In this document: positions 50,876 to 58,861 of the stretch, in pieces
Numbering within the stretch: position 1 is the first letter of the stretch
Layout of the letters: each line of letters opens with the position of its first letter
DNA from: Oscillibacter sp. PC13
GTDB taxonomy: Bacteria; Bacillota; Clostridia; Oscillospirales; Oscillospiraceae
Direction: 5' to 3'
Assembly (NCBI RefSeq): GCF_900115635.1
Contig: NZ_FOXE01000006.1
Span: forward strand, 94,643-158,642
Length of the DNA: 64,000 nt
The notes under the pieces: generated by a model
Told to the model about the DNA's origin: nothing
Databases searched by the model: none
The model's input: only the letters and a program-made list of their open reading frames with translations
Made by a program: the position numbers and the translations under genes

Positions 50876-51889
50876 TTAGCCGAACATGGTTTGGAACAGC
50901 TCGCTCTGCGCCACGACGGCATCATGGAACTCCTGACCGGAAGTCCCCAGGGTCTGGTGGCGGGAACCCTCACGATAAGTGGAATAATTGGAGCCCTCCT
51001 CCAGGATCTTCAGAATCGTCTCTTCCAGATAGTCTCTGATTTCGGGATCGATGCCGGTGGGAGCGATGTAGCCCTCCAGGACGGCCAGGGTGAAGTCAAC
51101 GCCCTGCTCTTTGCAGGTGGCCAGGTCGGGGAAGTTCTCGGAGCGCTCTTCCTCGGCGATGCAGATGCAGGTGAAATCGCCGGACTCGACATAGGGCTGT
51201 GCCTCATGGGGATGGAAGAAGCCGCAGTTGATCTCGCCGGACAGCAGCGCGGGGATCACCTCGCCAGCGCCGGAATAGTTCACGATATTATAGTTCGTCA
51301 GGCCCTTTTCGGCCAGCATGGGGAACAGCGCTTCGGCGCCAAAGGCGGGGATGGAGCCGGCAGCTCCGCTTGTGCCAACGGTGACCTCGATGTTGTTGGC
51401 TTTCACATAATCAATCCACTCGACGATGTTCGTAACACCCCAAGCGGCAGGGACTGCCAGGGACATCGGCTTCTTGCCGACGCCGCAGATGAAATCAAAG
51501 TCATCGATGGTGTACTCGACCTCTCTCAGCAGGGGCTGGGCAGAGAAAACGCCGGAGGTGGAGTAAAGCAGGTTATAGCCGTCGTTTTCATAGTCCACAG
51601 CCTCGGCAAAGCCGATGGTGCCGCCGGCGCCGTCTCGGTTGGTTACGTTCATGTTCTGACCTGCGTAGGTGGGGAAGTCCGCCGCGATAGCGCGGGTCAG
51701 CAGGTCGCTGCCGCCGCCGGCGGGCCAAGCGACCATCATGGTCACGGGCTTGGTGGGATAGTCGAAGGTGTCGGCTTCCTCGGCGGGCTTGGGATCCTCG
51801 GCGGGTTTTTCGGTCGAAGCGTTTCCTCCGCAGGCGACCAGGGAGAACATCATGCAGAGGGTGAGGGCGATTGCAAAAAGTCTCTTCAT
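50876..51889 (-). CDS. tctC: Tripartite tricarboxylate transporter binding lipoprotein
   Basis: A 337-residue extracytoplasmic solute receptor. A type II signal peptide ends in FSLVACGG (lipobox, Cys about residue 20), then comes a Pro/Glu-rich linker and the Bug/TctC domain. The ligand-binding loops include TMMVAWPAGGGSD, GAGGTIGFA and GTSGAAGSI, the last matching the loop that holds a carboxylate through water. The substrate should be a carboxylate. It is encoded upstream of a hairpin and tctB. Confidence 0.93.
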   Translation of the reverse strand: MKRLFAIALTLCMMFSLVACGGNASTEKPAEDPKPAEEADTFDYPTKPVTMMVAWPAGGGSDLLTRAIAADFPTYAGQNMNVTNRDGAGGTIGFAEAVDYENDGYNLLYSTSGVFSAQPLLREVEYTIDDFDFICGVGKKPMSLAVPAAWGVTNIVEWIDYVKANNIEVTVGTSGAAGSIPAFGAEALFPMLAEKGLTNYNIVNYSGAGEVIPALLSGEINCGFFHPHEAQPYVESGDFTCICIAEEERSENFPDLATCKEQGVDFTLAVLEGYIAPTGIDPEIRDYLEETILKILEEGSNYSTYREGSRHQTLGTSGQEFHDAVVAQSELFQTMFG

Positions 51890-52017
51890 TTCTTCTTCAT
51901 CCTTCCGTAAATTTTGGTTTTTATATCACGGGAAATACCCGTCATATACCATTTGCTATAGGGAAAACGAATGCGATATGGCAGCTATGCGGATCGGGGA
52001 GCCGTCCGCTGGCCCTG

Positions 52018-52974
52018 TCATGGAGCTACAATATTTTTACAGGGCTTGCCGGTGGAAACCGCCAGAATATTATCAATATTCATGCGGCCCATGTTGTGGG
52101 TTGCACCCTTGGAGTGACCACCCAGATGGGGTAGAAACACCACGTTCTCCAACTCGAAGAGAGGGCTCTGGCGGAGCGGCTCCTCGTTGAAGACATCGAG
52201 GCCCGCACCGGCAATTTGATTGGCCTTCAGTGCATGATACAGCGCATCCTCATCCACCAAGCCTCCGCGTGCGGTGTTGACCAGATAAGCGGTGGGCTTC
52301 ATCATGGCAAGTGTCTCTGCGTTGATCATGTGATAGCGTTCTTTGGTCAGTGGTCCTGTGCAAACCACAAAGTCAGCGTTACGGTAAATCTCTTCGGTGC
52401 CGGCTTTCTTTGCGCCCAACGCTGCAAAACGATCACCCGGTAAATAAGGATCGTGGGCTAGGATATTCATGCTGAAACCTGCGGCACGCTTGGCAATACG
52501 TTGACCGATCGCACCAAAGCCGAGGATGCCAATTGTCTTTTCAAATAGGTCGTCTGCCACCGTATACCCCCAGTTTCCGCTGCGAACTGCCTGATCCATG
52601 GGAATAATGTGACGGGCCAGGGCCAGCATCAAGGCTATGGTGCAGTCCGCCACGGAATCGGAGTTGGCTTCGCGGGTGACCGTAACGACGATACCTCTGG
52701 CTGCGGCGGCGGAAATATCCACATTGTCGTAACCGATACCGTTCCGGGCAATAATTTTCATACTTGGAGGAGCTGTTTGAATGAAATCAGCGTCCCACTG
52801 TTCGACACCGGCAATAACGGCATCCACATCACTCCACAAAGAGGCGATCTCCTCGTGGGACATTGTCCTTCGATAGGGGTTCAGAACAACTTCATCAAAG
52901 CTTTGATAGGCATACTCCATGACATCTTTCATTTGCTCAGAGCAATACATGGGCGCAGTAATCAGTACTTTCAT
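52018..52974 (-). CDS. D-isomer-specific 2-hydroxyacid dehydrogenase
   Basis: A 318-residue NAD(P)-dependent dehydrogenase of the phosphoglycerate dehydrogenase-like family. The nucleotide loop is GILGFGAIGQRIAK (about residues 148-161). The catalytic Arg is in NTARGGLVDE, Glu in DVFNEEP and His in PHLGGHSKGA. It would interconvert a 2-hydroxy and a 2-oxo acid. First gene of the minus-strand operon, with GAGGAGG just before the start, facing the lacI-type gene across a 358-nt AT-rich gap. Confidence 0.92.
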   Translation of the reverse strand: MKVLITAPMYCSEQMKDVMEYAYQSFDEVVLNPYRRTMSHEEIASLWSDVDAVIAGVEQWDADFIQTAPPSMKIIARNGIGYDNVDISAAAARGIVVTVTREANSDSVADCTIALMLALARHIIPMDQAVRSGNWGYTVADDLFEKTIGILGFGAIGQRIAKRAAGFSMNILAHDPYLPGDRFAALGAKKAGTEEIYRNADFVVCTGPLTKERYHMINAETLAMMKPTAYLVNTARGGLVDEDALYHALKANQIAGAGLDVFNEEPLRQSPLFELENVVFLPHLGGHSKGATHNMGRMNIDNILAVSTGKPCKNIVAP

Positions 52975-53071
52975 TTAGCATCCTCCTCATCAGACTGCCT
53001 AAGTGAATTTGTGTAATTCTTTTGCTTTTGTTACCAGTTTACATTTGTAAAAGCAATTATTCAATCAACAA

Positions 53072-53201
53072 TATGGAAAACGATACCCGTTAATAATTGA
53101 TTTTCATTTTTTATAAAAATTTCAGAATGTCGTGCATATATATATAAATTTTAAACATTATAGATGAATTCTAATTATTGATTTATGGAAAACGATTTTA
53201 T
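53072..53201. promoter_or_regulatory. Two LacI-type operator-like sites in the divergent promoter region
   Basis: The 13-mer TATGGAAAACGAT occurs twice (53072-53084 and 53184-53196), 112 bp apart. The second continues as a palindrome-like GGAAAACGATTTTA, the A/T-flanked central CG typical of LacI/GalR operators. Two sites at looping distance in the gap between a LacI gene and the operon it faces suggest cooperative repression. The rest of 52975-53332 is AT-rich without a gene. Confidence 0.65.
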
Positions 53202-53256
53202 TTTAGGCGAAATATACATAAACTTTTGGGGGTTGTCTACGGCAATTTCAAGTCTC

Positions 53257-53285
53257 TTGATTTACAGCGGCAGAATTGTTATAAT
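53257..53285 (+). promoter_or_regulatory. Promoter of the LacI-family gene
   Basis: TTGATT (53257-53262) and TATAAT (53280-53285) with 17-nt spacing, 47 nt before the start codon. Confidence 0.72.
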
Positions 53286-53332
53286 ATTTTTATAATTTCC
53301 ATTAAAATTGCGGGATTACGTGAGGAATTGAG

Positions 53333-54400
53333 ATGGCATCAACTTTAAAAGATGTTGCACGACTGGCTGGGGTATCCCTAACCACAGCATCGCGGGTGAT
53401 CAATAACGATCACATACACCGCGTAAACCCTAAGACAGCTAAAAAGGTGATTGAAGCTGCAGCTGAGCTGGAGTACGCTCCCAATGAGTTCGCCCGCAAT
53501 TTGCGGAAGAAGCAGAGCAGTCACGATCCTGTATTCACCATCGGTGTTTTACTGACCTCTGCCAACGATTCCTACGACGACAGTTTCTTTTACGATCTCC
53601 TCCTGGGGATCCAAACGGAGGTGGCGAACTCCGGACATATTCTTGGGTTTACACACTCGTTTAGCGACACCTCCCAGACCGCTGTGCAGCAAGCACTTTT
53701 GAATAATCCTGTCTCCGGCATGATTCTCTTGGGCCGGATGAGCGCGGATACGCTACATTTTTTGAGAAAGAATGTAAAGCACCTTGTTTACGCCGGTTTG
53801 AACTCCTTGAACCAACAATTCGACGAGGTGGTCTGTGACAGCTTCCTCTGCGCGAAGACAGCAGTGAGGCATCTGGCGGCAAATGGGAGGAAGCAGATCT
53901 CGTTTGTAGGCACTGCGGCATCCAGCGGTTCCTCCATGTTGTTGAATGAATACCGGTATGACGGGTATCTTGATGCGATGAGAGAGCTGGGACTTCCTGT
54001 TTGTAAGAATCTCATCTTAGATACACCGCTGAGCACAGAAATGGCATTTCAGGCGATGGACAGGGCGTTGGAGGAAGGGCTGCAGATGGACGGCTGTTTC
54101 TGTGCGAATGACAACTGTGCGATTGGCGTCCTGAAAGCGCTGCATATGCATAAAAAGAAAGTGCCCCAGGATGTTGCTGTTATCAGCATTGATGACATTG
54201 ATATGGCGGCATACTCCCGCCCTATGTTGAGTACTATCCACATTCCCCGGCAAGAAATTGGAGAATACAGTGTAAGGCTGCTTGCTGATCAAATTCAAAA
54301 TAACAGAAAGTACCCCATCCGCATGTCCTTGCCGTTTTATGTGGTTGTCCGGGAGAGCTGCGGAGAGAAGGTTTCCAAGAAAAAAACGTTCATTTTATAA
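53333..54400 (+). CDS. LacI/GalR-family transcriptional regulator
   Basis: A 355-residue regulator. The helix-turn-helix is at the N-terminus (TLKDVARLAGVSLTTASRVIN), then the hinge helix region, then a periplasmic-binding-protein-like effector domain (about residues 65-340; GMILLGRM, VISIDDIDMA). It is divergent from the catabolic operon and the only regulator next to it, so it probably represses those genes until their substrate or an intermediate binds. GTGAGGAAT precedes the start. Confidence 0.93.
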   Translation: MASTLKDVARLAGVSLTTASRVINNDHIHRVNPKTAKKVIEAAAELEYAPNEFARNLRKKQSSHDPVFTIGVLLTSANDSYDDSFFYDLLLGIQTEVANSGHILGFTHSFSDTSQTAVQQALLNNPVSGMILLGRMSADTLHFLRKNVKHLVYAGLNSLNQQFDEVVCDSFLCAKTAVRHLAANGRKQISFVGTAASSGSSMLLNEYRYDGYLDAMRELGLPVCKNLILDTPLSTEMAFQAMDRALEEGLQMDGCFCANDNCAIGVLKALHMHKKKVPQDVAVISIDDIDMAAYSRPMLSTIHIPRQEIGEYSVRLLADQIQNNRKYPIRMSLPFYVVVRESCGEKVSKKKTFIL

Positions 54401-54870
54401 AGAGGTGCAGTGACCGCATGGTACATAAGAAAAAGGACCTGCTGAGAGGATATTGGCTCTCTCAAGCAGGCTGGTTTCAATGAATTAGGGAGCAGATATT
54501 CATTAATGCAAACACATTCAGCAACTATAAAAGTACGAATGTGTTAATTTGTATGAACTTAGTCTATAATTACTCGCGGCAGGCAATTACAAATTAACAG
54601 TAGCAGCCAACCAAGTGGATTGGTACGACATGTTTAATCGCTGAACCAGGTACTCCAGGCATGCTATTGGACTATAACTCCACCTGCATAAACAGCTATC
54701 GCTCATCCTCTTAATCTCTTAAACAGAAGCGATAACCTTCAAACAGAAAACCTGCCTATAAGCATTTCTGCAGGCAGACGGAAAAGCGCCATAGAGGACT
54801 ATTGCAAAATGAGTGGAAACAAATACATAAAAAAGCTCGTGAAATCATTGATTTCACGAGCTTTTATTGT
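54401..54870. other. Gene-free stretch with two hairpins
   Basis: No credible gene. Just after the LacI gene lies an imperfect hairpin (CCTGCT-GAGAG pairing with CTCTC-AAGCAGG, about 54437-54471) that could end its transcript. At 54831-54865 a strong hairpin has arms AAAAGCTCGTGAAATCA and TGATTTCACGAGCTTTT, just left of the IS200 element. The rest shows nothing I can name. Confidence 0.5.
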
Positions 54871-55605
54871 AAGCGAAAACCACCGGCTGTGCCGGTGGTT
54901 CCAAAAAGCTTTAGCTATGCGGAAAAAATTATCCTCCTTTGGTAGAATGGTGGAGGTCTGCCAACCGCCACAAGAACCAAAGGAGGAATCAAGTCCAGAT
55001 GAAACTTGATGTATCGAGTTTAGCACACACGAAGTGGGAATGTAAATATCATATTGTGTTTGCACCCCAATATCGGAGACAGGTGATATACGGGAAAATA
55101 AATCAGGATATTGGACAGATGCTAAGAAAATTGTGCGAATACAAAGGGGTAGAAATTATCGAAGCAGAGGCGTGCAAAGATCATATACACATGCTTGTGA
55201 GTATCCCGCCGAAGTATAGTGTGTCGCAGATTATGGGGTACTTAAAAGGGAAGAGTAGCCTAATGATCTATGAAAAATATGCGAACATGAAATATAAATA
55301 TGGGAACCGCCATTTCTGGTGCAGAGGGTATTATGTGAGCACGGTAGGACGAAATCGGCGAGCAATAGAACAATATACCAGGAATCAGCTGCAGGAGGAC
55401 TATACAGATGACCAAATGAGTATCAAAGAGTACATTGACCCGTTTACGGGTCAGCCAGTAAAAGAAGGTAAGTAAAATAGCCCCTTTAGGGGCATGCCCG
55501 GGAAATCTGCGCGATTGGCAGACTGTTCGATGAGCCTATAGGCTCTGCCCGGGACATGCCCCAAGGGGGCTTTGTGCAAACCACCGGCACGGCCGGTGGT
55601 TATGA
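54871..55605 (+). mobile_element. IS200/IS605-family insertion sequence (tnpA only)
   Basis: An IS200-like element bounded by matching subterminal hairpins. The left is AACCACCGGC-TGT-GCCGGTGGTT (54879-54901), the right AACCACCGGCACGGCCGGTGGTT-type (55579-55601). The transposase gene lies between, and a complex hairpin region (55484-55575) follows it. No tnpB or terminal inverted repeats are present, as expected. Exact ends cannot be set without an empty site. Confidence 0.85.
54999..55475 (+). CDS. tnpA: IS200-type HUH transposase
   Basis: A 158-residue single-domain Y1 transposase. The HUH motif is HIHML (about residues 64-68) and the catalytic Tyr lies in the AIEQYTRNQ helix near residue 126. 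KWECKYHIVFAPQYRR and GRNRRAIEQY are family hallmarks. The length is that of intact IS200 transposases, so it may be active. The start at 54999 has AAAGGAGG upstream; the longer frame from 54939 includes IS leader sequence. Confidence 0.93.
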   Translation: MKLDVSSLAHTKWECKYHIVFAPQYRRQVIYGKINQDIGQMLRKLCEYKGVEIIEAEACKDHIHMLVSIPPKYSVSQIMGYLKGKSSLMIYEKYANMKYKYGNRHFWCRGYYVSTVGRNRRAIEQYTRNQLQEDYTDDQMSIKEYIDPFTGQPVKEGK

Positions 55606-55606
55606 T

Positions 55607-55651
55607 TGGTGGAGACGAAGAGGATCGAACTCTCGACCTTACGGATGCGAA
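55607..55651 (-). tRNA. 3' half of tRNA-Ala(CGC), attachment-site scar
   Basis: On the minus strand the sequence reads from an anticodon loop TTCGCAT (anticodon CGC) through the 3' anticodon stem CCGTA, a complete T-arm (GAGAG-TTCGATC-CTCTT), the acceptor strand CGTCTCC, A and CCA. The 5' half is missing: bases before the loop (GACTC) do not pair with CCGTA. This is how a tRNA 3' end looks after site-specific integration, so the region to its right is probably an integrated element. It cannot make a tRNA. Confidence 0.75.
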
Positions 55652-55792
55652 GAGTCCAAGTGGTTTGATTTGTACTGGTTTTTAGCCATTTATAATTGTT
55701 TCCGCTAACAAAAAATTCGTCTTTAGACATCTCCTGACCACAATATTCCGCGTGTCCCGGAAGCGTCTGTGGTGGTTGTAGTGGTCATGCAA

Positions 55793-55824
55793 CGAGCCTC
55801 GCCGGAATGCCCCGGCGAGGCTCG
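55793..55824. terminator. Strong hairpin
   Basis: Arms CGAGCCTCGCCGG and CCGGCGAGGCTCG around a 6-nt loop. It may end transcripts of the NifX-like/MATE unit on the minus strand; no U-run is evident. I see no gene in 55652-55977. Confidence 0.55.
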
Positions 55825-55977
55825 ACTGGTATCTGCGGGTCAATGGTAACTCTGTTCGGCCTGTTCGTCAACTCTTTCTTTGCCAGGACACCGCACGGTG
55901 TGGGATGCCTAATCAAAGATTCATCCCGCAGGAGCTTTCGCTTGAAAAAGAACCGCTCAACATTTTGCTGTTTTGAC

Positions 55978-56391
55978 TCAATGAGCATCCCCGCCGCAGT
56001 GGTGATCACTGCCACAGCCGTGTTCACCGCAAGTGTGCTCCTCACCGTGATGATGGTCATGGTGGTCGCATTTGGCATCGGGATCACAAGCAAGGTTCCC
56101 TGCAACAAAGCTCTCTACCGCCTTGTCTGCATCTCCTGTGACACCGCCATAGAGCGCAATGCCTGCCTGGGCAAGTGCCATCTGTGCGCCACCTCCAATG
56201 CCGCCGCAGATCAGCACATCGACATCGAGCTGGGAAAGAAGGCCCGCAAGTGCGCCGTGTCCGCTTCCATTGGTGTCGATTACCTCAGCGGAGAAAATTT
56301 TATCACCTTCAACGGCATAAACCTTGAACTGCTCCGTGTGACCGAAGTGCTGAAAAATTTCACCATTGCTGTAAGTTACTGCGATTTTCAT
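55978..56391 (-). CDS. NifB/NifX-like (dinitrogenase FeMo-cofactor family) protein with His/Cys-rich tail
   Basis: A 137-residue protein. The Nitro_FeMo-Co domain (about residues 1-105; KIAVTYSNGEIFQHFGHTEQF, GGIGGGAQMALAQAGI) has the RNase H-like fold that carries iron-sulfur or metal clusters in NifX and NafY. The tail (about 108-137) is packed with His and Cys (CDHHDHHHGEEHTCGEHGCG). Such stand-alone proteins occur in many non-fixing anaerobes, and no nif genes are near. Metal binding or trafficking is likely. Its start overlaps the MATE gene stop by 4 nt. Confidence 0.88.
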   Translation of the reverse strand: MKIAVTYSNGEIFQHFGHTEQFKVYAVEGDKIFSAEVIDTNGSGHGALAGLLSQLDVDVLICGGIGGGAQMALAQAGIALYGGVTGDADKAVESFVAGNLACDPDAKCDHHDHHHGEEHTCGEHGCGSDHHCGGDAH

Positions 56392-57770
56392 CTGATGATC
56401 TCCTTCCGATTTGTATTTAGTTTATTTAAGGACTTTCTGAATTGCACAGCGAACAGGATCGCCGTGAAAATGACTGCTATCACATCGGCAATAGGCTCCG
56501 CCAGGTAGACACCCATGGTTTTATCTTCAACCAGTTTAGGAACAATGTAGATGAGAGGCAGAAGCAGAACAAACTTACGCACAATGGCAACAATAATGGA
56601 GCAGGGTGCGTTTCCGGTGGATACGAAGGTCATCTGGCAGGCGATCTGGATGCTGAACAGGAAAAGGGCGCCACAGTAAATGCGAAGGGCGTTGGCTGTA
56701 AAGGCAATCAATTCAGGGTCGGGCGTGAAAATCCCGGCAAAAACCGTCGGGAACAGCATGATCGCGCCCCACATCACACAAGAGTATATGACGCAGACTG
56801 TAAGCAGGAGTTTGAAGGTCTTTTTCACCCGGTCTGCATTTCCGGCGCCAAAGTTATAGCTGGAAATGGGCTGTGCGCCCTGACCGATGCCCTGCATGGG
56901 CAGCATGGCAAACTGCATCACACTGGTCAGGATCGTCATGGCACCAACGGCTATGTCTCCGCCGTATTTCAGCAGAGAAGCGTTAAAGCATACCGAAATC
57001 ACGCTTTCGCTGCCCTGCATAATAAACGTGGCAAGGCCCAGCGCAACGCAGGGGAAAACAAGTTTGCCGTCGAGCCTCAAGCTTTCCTTCCGCAGCTTCA
57101 GATAGGTTTTCCTGCCGCAAAGGAAGGCAAGCACCCAGACGCAGGAGAACGCCTGCGAAAGGATGGTGGCAAGGGCAGCACCTTTCACGCCCATCTTGAA
57201 GCCGAAAATGAAAATGGGGTCGAGAATGATATTGCTGACAGCGCCGATCACCACCGTCATCATACCGGTTTTGGCAAAGCCCTGTGCGGTAATAAAGGCT
57301 CCCATTCCAAGGGTCAGCTGTACAAAGACTGTACCCACTGCGTAGATGCTCATGTAATCGGTAGCATAACCGATGGTGTTTTCGCTGGCGCCAAACAACA
57401 GCAACAGATCTTCGTTCCAAAGCAGCAGCACCACGGTTAGAGCAGCCGAAATGATAAGCTGGAGTGTAAAGCAGCCGCCGAGGATCTTTTCCGCAGACTC
57501 CTGTTCTCCCTTGCCCATGCATATGGATGCTCTCGGCGCACCACCGGAAGCAATCAATGCCGCAAAAGCAGAAACGATCATAATAATGGGCATACAAACG
57601 CCCACGCCGGTCAGGGCAAGGCTGCCGTCTCCCGGCATATGGCCGATGTAAATACGGTCTACGATGTTATACAGCATATTGATGAGCTGCGCCACCACGG
57701 TAGGGATCGCCAGCTTAAAAAGCAGCTTCCCGATTGGTGCCGTGCCCAGCATTTCTTTGTTATCGTTCAT
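56388..57770 (-). CDS. MATE family efflux protein
   Basis: A 460-residue, 12-helix multidrug/toxin exporter of the MATE (DinF/NorM-like) family. The two-fold repeats begin at LGTAPIGKLLFKLAIPTVVAQLINMLYNIVDRIYIG and recur in the second half. It probably exports organic cations with Na+ or H+. It lies 13 nt after the marR gene and overlaps the NifX-like gene, forming marR-MATE-nifX-like. Confidence 0.93.
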   Translation of the reverse strand: MNDNKEMLGTAPIGKLLFKLAIPTVVAQLINMLYNIVDRIYIGHMPGDGSLALTGVGVCMPIIMIVSAFAALIASGGAPRASICMGKGEQESAEKILGGCFTLQLIISAALTVVLLLWNEDLLLLFGASENTIGYATDYMSIYAVGTVFVQLTLGMGAFITAQGFAKTGMMTVVIGAVSNIILDPIFIFGFKMGVKGAALATILSQAFSCVWVLAFLCGRKTYLKLRKESLRLDGKLVFPCVALGLATFIMQGSESVISVCFNASLLKYGGDIAVGAMTILTSVMQFAMLPMQGIGQGAQPISSYNFGAGNADRVKKTFKLLLTVCVIYSCVMWGAIMLFPTVFAGIFTPDPELIAFTANALRIYCGALFLFSIQIACQMTFVSTGNAPCSIIVAIVRKFVLLLPLIYIVPKLVEDKTMGVYLAEPIADVIAVIFTAILFAVQFRKSLNKLNTNRKEIIR

Positions 57771-57782
57771 TGACTGCCTCCG

Positions 57783-58223
57783 TTAGTCTTGCTCTTTTAG
57801 AACCTCTCTCACATTTTTTGCCAAATGCTCGTTCATGCGCTTGTACACTGCCCAATCCTCTTCAGAAATCCCGGCGGTAAGCCTCTCATAGAATTTCTGC
57901 TGCGCGGCAAGTCCGGCCTCGATGATTGGCCTGGCTTTCTCGGTGACCGCAAGAGAGATTTTGCGTCTGTCTCCGGACACAGTACCCCGCCGCAGAAGAC
58001 TGGCTCGAACCAGCTTTTCTACATGAACTGAAACCAGATTTTTCTTGATCCCTCTGACCTCGCTGATCTCCTGTGCAGTACAAAACTCCGGATTGTTTTC
58101 TAAAAACATCAGAATATCAAAGGACACCTGCGGAATGTCATATTTGAGCAGAACCGGCTCACACATCCGGTTGTAAGCACTCATTGTGTCTTTGGTCATG
58201 GCCAGGTAATCGGAAATTCGCAT
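57783..58223 (-). CDS. MarR-family regulator
   Basis: A 146-residue winged-helix repressor. The DNA-binding part is about residues 35-100 (TAQEISEVRGIKKNLVSVHVEKLVRASLLRRG, wing SGDRRKISL). It leads the unit that also encodes a MATE exporter and is preceded by a large palindrome, so autoregulation lifted by a toxic ligand is likely. Confidence 0.9.
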   Translation of the reverse strand: MRISDYLAMTKDTMSAYNRMCEPVLLKYDIPQVSFDILMFLENNPEFCTAQEISEVRGIKKNLVSVHVEKLVRASLLRRGTVSGDRRKISLAVTEKARPIIEAGLAAQQKFYERLTAGISEEDWAVYKRMNEHLAKNVREVLKEQD

Positions 58224-58237
58224 GAGCCACCTCTTAT

Positions 58238-58278
58238 CAAATAGTATTATTTTGGACTATCCCAAATAATACTATTTG
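58238..58278. promoter_or_regulatory. Palindromic MarR operator candidate
   Basis: Arms 58238-58255 and 58261-58278 (CAAATAGTATTATTTTGG against CCCAAATAATACTATTTG) are inverted repeats with one mismatch around a 5-nt centre. It starts 15 nt upstream of marR and overlaps any -10/-35 that could serve it. Confidence 0.7.
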
Positions 58279-58445
58279 CTGTCGCAGAAGTCAATGAACA
58301 CATTATGAACTTTGTGCAGTGGTTTTAAAATTCGATTCGATGAAGAAAAACAGATGCTATGCCGAACCCAAGATCAAGGACACCGCAGACGGTGCGATGC
58401 CTAATCAATGAATAAGGCCCTCTCAATGGCTGTATGGATGAGCAA

Positions 58446-58490
58446 TTAAAATTCGCACACAAGTTTAGTTTGCTTGTGTGCGAATTTTAA
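58446..58490. terminator. Perfect 18-bp hairpin
   Basis: TTAAAATTCGCACACAAG (58446-58463) pairs perfectly with 58473-58490; the right arm ends in TTTTAA. It lies between divergent marR and the XRE gene. The rest of 58279-58573 shows nothing identifiable. Confidence 0.6.
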
Positions 58491-58573
58491 CAGCAGATGG
58501 ATGGTGCGGAGGAGACCGCAAGGCAAAACCGGATCTGAAAACAGCACTTGAAATCTGAAAAATAGATTTCAAA

Positions 58574-58602
58574 TAGACAAATTGGCTTCTCTGTGTTAAA
58601 AT
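58574..58602 (+). promoter_or_regulatory. Promoter of the XRE-AlbA_2 unit
   Basis: TAGACA (58574-58579) and TAAAAT (58597-58602) with 17-nt spacing, 44 nt before the XRE start. Confidence 0.62.
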
Positions 58603-58645
58603 ATATCCTGTGTCCGTGTAAACTCCGTGCATGAGGTGTTTGATT

Positions 58646-58861
58646 ATGACTGTTTGTTACAATAAGCTTTGGAAGCTGCTGATCGATAAGAATATGAAGA
58701 AGAAGGACCTGCGTCTGGCCACCGGTATGTCCACCACCGCCCTCGCCAAGCTGGGCCGGAACGAGCATATCAACACGGAGATCCTCACCAAGATCTGCGC
58801 GGCGCTGGACTGCGACTTCTGCGACATCATCGAGTTGGTGAAGGAGGAGCAGCATGATTGA
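58646..58861 (+). CDS. Small XRE-type helix-turn-helix regulator
   Basis: A 71-residue protein that is almost only a helix-turn-helix (KKKDLRLATGMSTTALAKLGRNEHINTEILTKICAALDC), of the YozG-like group. The start at 58646 has GAGGTG upstream. It overlaps the AlbA_2/ATPase gene by 8 nt, a common pairing in restriction-modification and defence loci. It probably controls its own unit. Confidence 0.88.
   Translation: MTVCYNKLWKLLIDKNMKKKDLRLATGMSTTALAKLGRNEHINTEILTKICAALDCDFCDIIELVKEEQHD

Noticed and set aside
54401..54830. A hidden small gene downstream of the LacI gene
   Set aside because: No frame with a start and ribosome site of useful length in either direction.
55536..55730. 64-codon minus-strand frame over the tRNA scar as an integrase remnant
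   Set aside because: No integrase motifs; the frame merely spans the IS end and the tRNA fragment.
55978..56391. Evidence for nitrogen fixation
   Set aside because: A lone NifX-like domain next to a drug exporter is common in non-fixing anaerobes, and no nif structural or assembly genes are in the window.
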